Positions 15,687-25,330 of a stretch of DNA of 64,000 bases are shown here, piece by piece. Under the pieces are notes generated by a model. The model was not told where the DNA came from and ran no database searches. It saw only the letters and a list, made by a program, of their open reading frames with translations. The translations under genes were made by a program, and so were the position numbers. Source of the DNA: Pirellulales bacterium (GTDB lineage: Bacteria; Planctomycetota; Planctomycetia; Pirellulales; UBA1268); contig JAGYJY010000024.1 in assembly GCA_018401745.1 (NCBI GenBank), positions 1-64,000 on the forward strand, in the 5' to 3' direction. The first letter of the stretch is position 1; every line of letters begins with the position of its first letter.

Positions 15687-16200
15687 GCCGATCAATAAAG
15701 TCGAACAGCTCGGGTCCCCAGGCCGTGAGCGAATGAACGGGACGGGTCCTCAGGCCAGCGAAGCCGAAGCCTACGGCACCGAACACGCCGGCGAGCCCGG
15801 CCGTGACCGCGCAGCGCCGACCGCTCGCACGCCTGCAGCCATCCGGCCTCGCAGGCTAGGACGGACCAGCCGGCAAGCCAGGTCTGCGGCACGAAGACCC
15901 GTCCCGCTTGCGCGCCCCACTCCGCGCCCCCGGCCGCAGACCGTCGCGCAGCGACGGACAGGCCGGCCTTAAAACATTAAGCGAGGGGTGAGCCCGGGCC
16001 GAATGAGCCGGCCTTGCAGTCGAGCGCAGCCCGGAGGGCGAAAGCGAGAATGCACGAGTGAGCGAAGCCAGGATGGCGAAGCGAACGCTCGGCGAATCGG
16101 CTTGGGCTCACCCCGAGCGCCCCCGAACGCTCGGCGAATCGGCCTGGGCTCACCCCGAGCGACCCACCTGTAGGCTAGAATCCCGCACGTCCACAACAAC
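15687..16200. other. Repeat-bearing intergenic spacer
   Basis: This is a 514-base stretch between the HTTM gene and tRNA-Leu, with no protein I can support. The left part (15700-15975) is a GC-rich run with no recognised structure. The right part carries the direct and inverted repeats described separately. Open frames through it are arginine/proline rich and look like chance products of GC content. Confidence 0.7.
15981..16161. repeat. REP-like direct and inverted repeats
   Basis: Two nearly identical 38-base copies sit in tandem at 16082-16119 and 16124-16161 (core CGAACGCTCGGCGAATCGG, then GGGCTCACCCCGAGCG; one mismatch). A third, inverted copy of the GGGCTCACCCC half occurs at 15981-16003. 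Between them is a run with recurrent GCGA steps (GCGAAGCCAGGATGGCGAAGC at about 16060-16082). The arrangement can form alternative hairpins. It resembles dispersed intergenic repeats of planctomycete genomes, which I cannot confirm from this window alone. Confidence 0.7.
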
Positions 16201-16282
16201 GCGAGAGTGGCGGAACTGGCAGACGCGCTGGATTTAGGTTCCAGTACCGAAAGGTGTGTGGGTTCGACTCCCTCCTCTCGCA
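16201..16282 (+). tRNA. tRNA-Leu (anticodon TAG)
   Basis: This is an 82-nt class II tRNA. Acceptor stem GCGAGAG pairs with CTCTCGC, with discriminator A at 16282. The anticodon stem CTGGA/TCCAG encloses loop TTTAGGT, giving anticodon TAG, which reads CUA and related leucine codons. A long variable arm (TACCGAAAGGTGT) and T-arm GTGGGTTCGACTCCC follow. CCA is not encoded. Confidence 0.96.
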
Positions 16283-16283
16283 C

Positions 16284-17382
16284 TCACCGCAGCGGGTTGC
16301 TGCGGGCTCCGGTCTGCTGGAGGGCAGACGTTGGCACGACCTGCGAGGGCTGGTCGAGGCTGGGCCCCCGGTTGATGGGCTGCGATGCAGAGGCGTCGGG
16401 AAGTTGCCTTGGCATCCAGCCGCTCGAGGTGCGAGTGTTGGCCCGCTGCTGAGCCTGCTGACGAGCTGCGGTCTGATTGGCCACCGCCAGCCGCTGCCTC
16501 AGGCTGTCGCTGCGGAGCTTGCTCGCTCGACCGAAATCGTCGAAGAGGTTGTCGAGCGACTCATCTTTCTTGTCGTCTTTCTTGTCGTCGGCAGGTGCTT
16601 CTGGCATTTCAGGCTTGGTCTGCGGGGCTGCCGGCTCGTCGAAGAGTGAGGGCTTTTCAGCAGGTGGGTCTTTGTCGAAGAGTGACGCGCGGCCAGGTGC
16701 TGCCGGAGTGGCACTGTCTCCCTGGGCGGCACCGTCTCCTTCGGCGGAGTCGGGCTCAGTGTCGCCAGGAGCCGGCACCTGATTTTGGGGCAGGCCGGGC
16801 GGAGGAAGCTGCGGAGCCGGGTTCACTTCCTCAAAGCCAAAGTTGTCGGAGCCGAACGACTGCTCGTCGTCTTCAGGCATCAGGCTGCTGGGCATCAGCG
16901 CCTCTTCATCCACCGACGGAATCGCCGATGCCGGCGGGGAGACTGGCGTCATCTGCTGCAGGCTTGTCTGCCGAACGCCCTCGTCGCCGGGCCAGGCTCG
17001 CCACTGCGTCGCGTAGTAGCCGAAGCGACCGGGACGCACGACACAGGTTCCCTGGCACGTGCCGCCCGGGCCGCAGCCGCCCTTGGGACACACGTGCTGG
17101 CGCTTGTGAAGCATGTGGCCGCCGGCGGGCACAACCTGCGAATCGCGGTGCACAGTCCCTTGCCGTGCGGCCGCTTCCCCTTGCCGTGCGGCCGCTTCGC
17201 CCGGGTTTTCCGCGTAGGCGACCTGCACCTGAGACGGATTGCCCAGGAAAAGCCCGCTGGCCAGAAGTCTGCCCGGTCGCCTGGCTCGCGACGAGGCCCG
17301 CCGCAGCAGCCGTGAACAGGAAGGCCCCTGCAGAAACAGGGATGCCCCTCAAACGTCCAGCGAATCGGAAGCGATTTCTCAT
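16284..17382 (-). CDS. Secreted Asp/Pro/Gln-rich hypothetical protein, frameshifted
   Basis: About 365 residues after removing one extra base near 17260-17275. From ATG 17382 the N-terminus is basic and then hydrophobic (FLFTAAAAGLVASQATG), a likely signal peptide. After the break the frame reads GNPSQVQVAYAENP, then a duplicated seven-residue unit (EAAARQG twice). A Cys/Gly patch follows (CPKGGCGPGGTCQGTC) and the motif RPGRFGYYATQWRAWPGD, which I recall from many planctomycete hypothetical proteins. The rest is disordered, rich in Pro, Asp, Ser and Gln, with KKDDKKDESLDNLFDDF near residue 280. No enzyme domain is seen. A cell-surface or matrix role is only a guess. It is convergent with tRNA-Leu, one base apart. 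Confidence 0.6.
17160..17201 (-). repeat. 21-bp coding tandem repeat, two copies
   Basis: Two 21-base units sharing TTGCCGTGCGGCCGCTTC (17160-17180 and 17181-17201) encode the duplicated GEAAARQ heptapeptide inside the secreted protein. The copies differ at one base. Copy number may vary between strains. Confidence 0.8.
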
Positions 17383-17622
17383 AGGTGTTTTTCCAGCATG
17401 AGCCGGGCCCGTCAGGCCTGTGCGAAGTCATCCGTAACCGCAACGTGTGCTGCACGAGCCCGTCAGACTTCCTCACCGGGGATATCGGCTGAACCGGTGC
17501 AATCGCTTCAATCGTTATGTTTTCCGCCGCCAGATCGGTGCCACATCGCGCGGTTTTTCGGCATAATGAGGATCCGCGAGTGGTGAGATTCTTCGTCCAG
17601 ACTTCTTTGTTGGTGACTTTGT

Positions 17623-20600
17623 ATGCGGCAGATCAACGTCAAGTTTGTGGTGATTCTTTTCGTGTTGCTTGTGGTTGGCGGCGGCGGCATTTTTGCTCTC
17701 AATCGCTGGCAGGTGTCGCGCAACGCCGGATCGCTGTTCACGCGAGCTGAGGCAGCAATCGAATCGGGCGACAAAGGGAGGCGGTCCAGCTCCTCTCCCG
17801 CTACGTCGGCATGCGGCCAAACGATTCTCGGGCTTACGGGCTTTTTGCGGAGCTCCTGCTAGAGGTCGCCGAGGCGCCGGGGGCCGGCAGGGCCGAGTTC
17901 TCGCAAGCATATTCTGCCCTAGAAACAGCAGTCCGGCGGGATCCCGACAATCTCTACCTGCGACAGCGGCTGGCCCAGTTTCAGATCTTCATCAACCGCC
18001 CCGGCGACGCCAGAGAGCACCTGATCGTGCTCCGTGAGCGTGTCTCGTCGCCAGACGGAGATGCCGGCAACGCATCCGGGGTTGATGAGAACGGCAGTGA
18101 CGCGGATGACTCCAAACGGCTGCTTTCTGCTGGTGAGATCGACGTGCTCCTGGCGCGTGCCCTGATAGGAACGGGCCGGTTTGACGAGGCCGCTGAGGTC
18201 CTGGCCGAGAGAATCGCCTACGACCGATCCGCCCGCGGCTTTCGCGTGCCGGTCGAGGAGGCCACCAAGGGAAACACCGATGCCTATATTTTGCTGGCAG
18301 CCCTCCTCGACGACGAGCTGCGGGCCACCAGCGAGGCGGACGCTGTCCTCGATCGGCTGGTGGAGGTGAACGCGGACGATGCCCGAGCGTGGCTTGCCAT
18401 GCGAGGCTGGCATGCTCAGCGGGGCGACATGGCCGCAGCGACGGAAGATGTCCGGAGGGCGATTGAGGTCGCGCCGGATGATCTCGAAACGCTGCTGGCG
18501 GAGTTTGAGCTGAAGCTCGCCCAGCAGGCTTTCGCTGACGCCCAGGCGGCGGCCGCCAAGGCTGCCAAGCTCTTTCCCAACGAGGAACGCGTGGTGCGGG
18601 CGGAGGCCATGCTCGCCCTGCGTCAGGGTGACCGCCAGCAGGCGATCACCCTGCTTGAGAGCGGTCTCACACGGATGCCTGGCAGGGTGGCCCTCCTGAT
18701 GATGCTGGCCGACACCCAGCTGCAGGTTGGCGATGTGGCCAGCAGCGAAACAACAGTTGAGGAGCTGACGAAACTCGTGGGGGGCTCGAATCCTGCGGTC
18801 GGTCTGCTCACGGCCCGTGTGAATATGGCCCAGCAAAAGTGGCTGGAAGCCCGCCAGCTGCTCGAAGCAGTGCGGCCCCAAGCCAATCCGAATTCTGACA
18901 CAACCCGTCAGATCGACCTTTATCTGGGACAGTGCTACGAGAAACTCGGCCAGTTCGACCGCCAGCTTGAGGCCAATCAGCGGGTGCTCAGCGGCGCCCC
19001 CAACTCGGTTGCCGCCCGCATTGGGGCTGCTGCGGCCTTGGCCGCTTCGGGCCGGAAAGATCAGGCTCTTGCCGAATACGAGGTGATCTTCGACGCGATG
19101 GCGCCGGAAGATGTTTCGGCCTTTGCCCAGCTGTGGAATCCACTTCTCCAGCTGCGAATCGACCGGCAGATGACGAAACCATCGGCTGAGCGGTCATGGA
19201 CCGACGTCGACGCGTTGGTCGAACTGCTGGGTGCTTCTCCGCGGATCAACGACGCTCAGATCGCGATTATCCGAGCAGACGTGATGGTTCGCAAAGAACA
19301 GGGTGGCGAAGCGGTCTCATTGCTGCGCGAGGCACTGGGCAAAGATCCGGCGAGCCAGCCGCTGCTGGGCGCTCTGATCACTCTTGCGCTTCGTTTTGAA
19401 GGAGTCGATGCCGCGAAAGCGATTCTTGAGGAAGCCCCGGCAGAATCGCGGAAAACCGCGGCCGTGATGACGCTCGAGGCGAGCGTTGCCGCTCGCGACA
19501 CGGCCGACAGTGGCGTCGCTGCGCTTGCCGAGCTCGAAACACGGGTCGGCGAGCTGCCGACTGTGGAGCAGCCGGCCGTCATCAACTCGATTGCCTCGGC
19601 TTACGGGGCGCTCGGTCGGCCCGACGATGCCGTGCGGGCTTACCGCAGCCTACTCGAGCGTGCTCCCGACAATCTCGCCACCTGGGACGCTCTGTTTCGA
19701 CTTGCGGAGCAGCGCGGCAACATCGAGCTGGCAGAGGAAGCGAGTCGGTCGATCGCCCGGCTCGCGGGCGACAACAGCGCGGAAGCCAAGGTTGCCGAGG
19801 CGGCGACACTGATGCTCAAAACCCGCCTGGCAGCGGCAGCACGTGCCGCAGACGGGCGTGGAAGCGGCCCTCGACGCATCGGCAAGCGATGCGCTGCAGA
19901 AGATTCGGGCCCTACTGATCGAAGCCGAAACCGCGCGAAAAAACTGGGCAGAGGTTCAGCTCCGTTTTGCCGATGTCGCCCTTGCGGAACGGGATCTCGA
20001 GACCGCGATCAGCCGACTCAAGCAGGCCGCTCGACTGGCTCCGGGCAACACCCTCGTCACCCGCCGCATGGTGTCACTGCTGCACGCAGCCGACCGCATC
20101 GAGGAAGCCGTGGAAGCGATGGCTCTGCTCCGGCCTGAGGAGATGCAGGGCCTTGAACGGATCACCGCCGACATCCAGTTTCGCGGCGGCAACTTCGATG
20201 AAGCGGTTGCGATTGCTGAAACCGTCGTGAGCGACACCAGCGACAGCGTGGCAGACCTCACCTGGCTGGGGCAGCTGCTGACGCGGTCTGGCGACAACGC
20301 TCGGGCGATCTCGCTCTATCAGCGTGCCGTCGAGCTCGCCCCAACAGAAGCCTCAGCATGGCTTGCCCTGGTGTCCTTGCAGGCGGCTGACGGAAAGACC
20401 GACGAGGCCGCAGATACCCTGGCAAAAGCGACCGCGGCCCTGGCGTCTCCAGATCGGGAACTCGTAGCAGCCCAGGGAGACGAGGTGCTCGGCCGCTACG
20501 ACCAGGCTGAGGGAACCCTCCGGCAGGCCACCACCGCAACAGACGGAGATGCGATCCAGGCAGGGCAGGTACTGGCGTCGTTTCTGATCCGGCGGGGCCG

Positions 20601-22020
20601 GCTCGACGACGCCGAGCAAGAACTCCAGACGATCGTGAATGCACCAACGCAAAAAAACCGGGACCGGCCCGTGAAGCTGTGGGCCAGACGGACGCTGGCC
20701 GAACTGCTCGCCGACCGCGGAACCTACCGCGAGTTGGAGAAGGCCATCGCCCTGATTGACGAGAATGGCAGCGACGGCGGAGGCCTCAGCCCAGAAGACA
20801 TGTCCCTGCAGATTCGTCTGCTCGCGGCACGGCTTGAGCCCGCCTGCTGGCGCCAGGCAATCGAGCGACTCGACGACCTTGAAGATCTGCAGCCACTCTC
20901 CCTCCAGCAGAAACTCCTCGAAGCTCAGCTTCTCGAGAAACTCGGTCGCTGGGACGAGGCGCGGTCAGCCTACATTTCGCTCATTGGCACCTCAAACCCT
21001 CCACCGCAGGTGTTTGCCGCATTGATTGAAAAGCTGATTGCTCACGACGAACTGACCACTGCGAGCATGTGGCTCGACCGCCTTGAGCAGCAGGCCGAAG
21101 ATGCCCCCATCACGCTCGCCCTGACCGCCAAGCTGGCAGTCGCCCAGGACGACCGGGAGACCGCTGTGGAGGCAGCAAAAGGGCTGATGCCGACTGAAAC
21201 CCTTCCCGACGAGCGACTTGGTGAACTGCGAAACACCGCCATGCTTATGGAAGATCTCGGATTTTCCAAGGCGGCCGACCAGCTCTGGCAAGACTTCGCT
21301 GCACGAAGCGTCGACGGCGTCCTCGGCAGGGCAGAGTTTCTGGGCCGACAGCAGCAGACTGCCGAAGCGTTCGACCTGATCGATGCGGCCTGGGATCAGC
21401 TTCCGCTGGAGCGGATTCTCCAGTCAGGGGTGGTCATCGCGAGAAACGAAGGAGGCGCATCCCTGAGCGAGCCAACGGTGACGCGGCTGGATGGCTGGTT
21501 TACGAAAGCTCGCAGGGTCGACCCAGGATCGGTCACGCTTGCCCTCCTGGAGGCGGAGTTTCGCGATCTCGAGGGGCGGTCCTCCGATGTGGAGGCGATC
21601 TACCGCGACCTGATGGCCCGCGACGACCTTGCAGTCACCCAAAAGGCCATTGTGGCCAACAACCTCGCCTTCCACCTGGCAAAACCCGACACGATCGACG
21701 AGGCAGCCGCCCTGATTGAGTCGGCGATCAGCGAACTCGGACCGCACCCAGACCTGTTGGACACGCGAGGGCTGGTCTCACTCGTGAAGGGAGAGGCCGA
21801 AAAGTCGGTCGAAGATCTTGAGGAGGCGGTCCTTGTCCCAACAGCAGCGAAATACCTTCATCTCGCTCAGGCCCAACTGGCCGGGCAGCAGGTGGCCGCA
21901 GCCCGCCGCTCGCTTGAGCAGGGTAAAAAGCTCGGACTCGAGCCGGAACGGCTTTCCCGCTCCGACCGGGCACGACTTGAGCAGGTGGAAGCGGCCCTCG
22001 CAGCTCCGATCGGAGCCTGA
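17623..22020 (+). CDS. Giant membrane-anchored TPR protein, two frameshifts
   Basis: About 1465 residues from ATG 17623. Residues 6-26 are one hydrophobic helix (VVILFVLLVVGGGGIFAL), so the rest is probably held at the membrane, most likely outside the cytoplasm. The remainder is a long array of helix-turn-helix units with TPR spacing (for example residues LFPNEERVVRAEAMLALRQG and LDTRGLVSLVKGEAEKSVED). Break one is a missing base at 17772-17778, after which the frame reads REAVQLLSRYVGMRPND. Break two is an extra base near 19840-19850. TPR arrays bind proteins. Giant ones are typical of planctomycetes and no partner can be named. It may be involved in assembling an envelope complex, but that is speculative. 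Confidence 0.75.
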
Positions 22021-22128
22021 GGGCTCGCGGGCCCCACGGACAGTTCGCAGACTGTGGAACACGTCTGCCGCCGCAGGATGCGGCAACCGGCGACCCCCAA
22101 AAACCTCGGCTTTTTGAGGCGTCGCTTG

Positions 22129-22161
22129 AGTGGAAAAAGGCCATGGATAGCTTTTTCCACT
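22129..22161. terminator. Perfect hairpin between convergent genes
   Basis: AGTGGAAAAAG (22129-22139) and its exact complement CTTTTTCCACT (22151-22161) form an 11-bp stem with an 11-base loop. It lies between the stop of the giant TPR gene and the stop of the convergent small TPR gene. The stem contains A5/T5 tracts, so it can act as a bidirectional intrinsic terminator. A weaker pairing, CAAAAA with TTTTTG, lies just upstream at about 22098-22116. Confidence 0.65.
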
Positions 22162-22166
22162 GGCAA

Positions 22167-22491
22167 CTATCCCTGCAGCACCCGCGACCGTGCAAGGGCA
22201 TCTTCTGCCTCTGGGATCATGCCTGCCCGCATGCAGGCAACGGAGAGCGCCGTGAAGCTAAAGGGGTCTTCAGGGGCGAGCTCACAGACCCGTTTGGCAT
22301 GCTTCACCGCTTCCGCATGTCGCTCCAGACGTGTACACCAGGCTGACATCGCGGAATAGGCGAGCGCAAACTCCGGCTCATCCGCAGCCAGCGCTTCCAA
22401 CGCGGCCACGGCTTCGGCCAGTTTGCCCTCCGACTTGAGCTTCTCCGCTGCCACGTATCTGTCCTCAGGACAGCTTTGCCTCGTTTCCCAT
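22167..22491 (-). CDS. Small TPR-repeat protein, frameshifted
   Basis: About 107 residues if it begins at ATG 22491, which has a strong GGAGGA about 9 nt upstream, and if one extra C near 22463-22470 is removed. The join then reads MGNEAKLSEDRYVAAEKL. The body holds about two and a half TPR motifs (KLAEAVAALEALAADEPEFALAYSAMS; HAEAVKHAKRVCELAPEDPFSFTALS). Similar short TPR proteins of about 110 residues are common in planctomycetes. The role is unknown; it is likely a protein-binding adaptor. It converges on the giant TPR gene. Confidence 0.6.
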
Positions 22492-22682
22492 CTTGGCCAT
22501 TCCTCCGATTTCCTTTAAGCACCGTGTCTATCCGGTGAACTTTCTGCATTCCTCAAAATTGACATTGAATCGATCGAAAAGACAAGCCGATATTCCTCCC
22601 TATTGATTCGCAGGAAGAAGGAGCAGAGCGTTGGCAGCTCCTGCCTCTCTTCACCCAATCCACCATGGAAGGCGGCTGTGCC

Positions 22683-23534
22683 GTGAGCATCCATCCACTG
22701 GCTTGCGTGGACTCCAAAGCCCGCCTCGGCGTTGGCGTGCAGGTTGAGGCATTTTCCCGGATCGAGGGAGATGTCTGCCTCGGCGACTACAGCGTTGTCC
22801 GCACGGGCGCCGTGATCCGGTCTGGAGTCCGTGCCGGATGTCACAACGAGTTTTGTGAGCACTCCGTGATTGGTGGCGCACCGCAGCATGCAGCCCGCCC
22901 CGTTGAGACCGGTTCGGTCGAGATTGGCGACCACAACGTGTTCCGCGAAGGCGTGACCATTCATGTTGGCCTGAAGCCCGAGAACACCACCCAGGTTGGC
23001 GATCACAACTACATCATGGCCGGCGGCCACCTGGGCCACGACGTGGTGCTGGGCAACAACGTGATCTTTGCCAACGGCTCGATGCTCGGCGGCCACGTCA
23101 CGATCGAAGACAAGGCCTTCATTTCCGGGGGTGTCGCCGTCCACCAGTTCTGCCGCGTCGGTCGCCTCGCGATGGTCGGCGGGCATGCACGGGTCGTGCA
23201 AGACGTGCCTCCCTACATGATGGTCGATGGGATCAGTGGGTGTATCGTGGGGCTCAACACCGTTGGCCTGCGACGCGGCGGCCACACGACGCCCGAAATC
23301 AACGAACTCAAAGCGGCCTATCGCATCATCTACCGCCACGGCTTGGCGTGGAGAGACGTGCTCGCAACGCTGCGAAAAGAGTTTCCCGAAGGTCCCGCGT
23401 CCTACCTGGCAGAGTTTCTCGCCAAGGGCACGCGAGGCTTTTCTCAGGAACGACGCGGGCCGGCAACGCCCACGATCAAACTGCGGATTCCCGACGAAGA
23501 AGAGCCTGTCGTCCTCAGGGCAAAGGCAGGCTGA
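22683..23534 (+). CDS. lpxA: Acyl-ACP--UDP-N-acetylglucosamine O-acyltransferase
   Basis: This enzyme catalyses the first step of lipid A synthesis, moving a 3-hydroxyacyl chain from ACP to UDP-GlcNAc in the cytoplasm. The GTG at 22683 gives the family start VSIHPLACVD, with GGAAGGCGG 6 nt upstream; ATG 22665 is the alternative. The protein is 283 residues from the GTG. It is built from left-handed beta-helix hexapeptide repeats. It has the catalytic histidine in GSMLGGHVTIED (H138 from the GTG) and the diagnostic AVHQFCRVGRLAMVGG. The helical C-terminal domain starts at ELKAAYRIIYR. The gene stands alone rather than with fabZ/lpxB, as can occur in planctomycetes. It supports a Gram-negative envelope. 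Confidence 0.95.
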   Translation: MSIHPLACVDSKARLGVGVQVEAFSRIEGDVCLGDYSVVRTGAVIRSGVRAGCHNEFCEHSVIGGAPQHAARPVETGSVEIGDHNVFREGVTIHVGLKPENTTQVGDHNYIMAGGHLGHDVVLGNNVIFANGSMLGGHVTIEDKAFISGGVAVHQFCRVGRLAMVGGHARVVQDVPPYMMVDGISGCIVGLNTVGLRRGGHTTPEINELKAAYRIIYRHGLAWRDVLATLRKEFPEGPASYLAEFLAKGTRGFSQERRGPATPTIKLRIPDEEEPVVLRAKAG

Positions 23535-23702
23535 GCAATGCCTACTCTGCCGAAGCCGCACTACCGAGACCACGCTGCCGAGACACCGATCTACCGGTAG
23601 AAAGCCCTGGCAGTCACACGTTTGAAACTCGCCAGCCCCTTAGAGCCCCCCAAACTTCTGAAGGCGAGGTCTGTAGGCCAGTACTGAAGCCCGGGGAAGA
23701 CC

Positions 23703-25045
23703 CTAGTCTCCCGATTCCAGGCCGTGCCGCTGCAGTTTGCGACGCAGGACAGACCGGTCAACACCAAGCATCTTGGCTGCAACCGACTTGTTGTGCATGG
23801 TCGCTGCGAGCGTTCGCTCGAGATGGAGACGCTCGACGTCTGCCAGCGTTGGCCAATCCTCGCCCGGCACGATGGGCGGCAGCAGGTCTTCCCGATCGAG
23901 CGAATACGCCTCTGCAGCCGCCGGACTCGGGCTCGGATCCTCCACACGAGGTCGTTGGGGCACACGATACACGCCTGACAGCAACGTCGGGCTCACGACA
24001 CCGCGTTTCGCAGCAAGTTCCAGTTCCGAGGGTGGTTGCTCGACCTCGAGAGCCGGCTTTGGAAAACTAACACCTCTGGCCACGTCACCCGAGACACCGA
24101 GTGAGGCGAAAGCATCGGGCTCAATCTCATCGCCCGACGAAAACATGACCGCACGCTCGATGACGTTTTGCAGTTCCCGCACATTGCCAGGCCAGGCGTA
24201 ATGCTGGAGAAGATCAACCGCACCATCTGAGAGCACACAGTCAGGCATGCCATGCTGAGCTGAGAGTTCGGACAGATACCGACCTGCGATGAGCGGGATA
24301 TCCTCTGGCCGGTCTCTTAGCGGAATCGTCTCAATTACGACGACATTGAGACGGTAAAAAGATCTTCACGAAACCGCCCTTCATCCACTTCGGCCTGGAG
24401 TGAGCGGTTCGTCGCCGCCAACACACGAACGTTGACGGCCACCTCTTCGTGGCTGCCGACAGGAACAACCGTTCTCTGCTGAAGAACCCGCAGGAGCTTC
24501 GACTGGATTTCCTGCTCCATCTCCCCGATTTCATCGAGGAAAATGGTCCCGCCGTCAGCCGCACGGAAGCAGCCCAACGAGGAGGAAATTGCCCCGGTGA
24601 AGGAGCCCTTCACGTGGCCGAACATATGGCTCGCGAAGAGCGTGCCCGTCGTCACGGCACAATCAACGGGGATAAATGCCTTTTCGGCCTTCGGGCCGTT
24701 GGCGTGTATCGCCCGAGCAATGAGTTCTTTGCCCGTTCCACTCGGCCCAAGAATCAGAACATTCGACGAGTGCCGGGCGACCCGAGCGATGTCAGACCGC
24801 AACTGCCTCGACCATGCAGACACACCGACAATTTTGTCGAGCGCGACGCGTCCTCGGTCGGCTGCCTGTTTGCTGTTCACTGGCTCATTTCCCGCACGCA
24901 GTGGACTCAGAGAGCCACACTTTGCCTCACCCGGCGAGATACCGTCGACCGCGGCTGTGCTCTCTTGAAGACCTTTCATTGCAACGCCACCGACATCATT
25001 AAGCATCGGATGACTCCGGTGCGACTCGTTAGAATGCATACGCAC
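23703..25045 (-). CDS. Sigma-54-dependent transcriptional activator without receiver domain, frameshifted
   Basis: Up to 447 residues (425 from an alternative ATG at 24979). After a short unconserved N-terminus of about 60 residues comes an AAA+ domain: Walker A GPSGTGKE, sigma-54 contact loop GSFTGA (canonical GAFTGA), Walker B GGTIFLDEIGEM and REDLFYRLNVVVIETIPLRDRPEDI. The last is restored by adding one missing T to the run at 24356-24360. Then come WPGNVRELQNVIERAV, a linker of about 90 residues and a C-terminal Fis-type helix-turn-helix (RTLAATMHNKSVAAKMLGVDRS). It would activate RNA polymerase carrying sigma-54. It is divergent from the binding-protein/Wsp-like operon, with 285 nt between, so it may control that operon. 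Confidence 0.85.
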
Positions 25046-25330
25046 TGGCGAAAAACGTTCGACAGAAAAACCCTGATTCGGCAGGAAATACTACCTTCTC
25101 GTCCTCAAAACAGCAAATCCATCACATTCGTCTCACCAGGCGACAACCCCACTTTCCTCCGCTCTTTTCTGGTATCAAGGGGAAAATTGGTCGAACGGAG
25201 GTGCCTGCTCCTCCAGAAAATGCCTGCCGGAGGGCCTCTCTCACTGCACAGGAGGCGGCAGCGGTCCATTCATGAGCCAAGATTGAGGGTGTTTTCCAGC
25301 ATTGGCTCGCCGCAGCAACACGAAGTATTC
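25046..25330. other. Divergent intergenic region, possible regulatory zone
   Basis: 285 bases between the divergent sigma-54 activator and the binding-protein gene. It should hold promoters for both. I looked for a TGGC-N9-TTGC sigma-54 element on both strands and found no convincing match; TGGCGAAAAACGTTCG near 25047 is only partial. Confidence 0.4.

Noticed and set aside
15981..16161. CRISPR array
   Set aside because: Only two tandem copies, 4 bp apart, without spacers of regular length and without cas genes.
22515..23573. A 352-codon minus-strand frame
   Set aside because: It is the antisense of lpxA, whose hexapeptide repeats are unambiguous. His/Val/Asp periodicity in the shadow simply mirrors those repeats.
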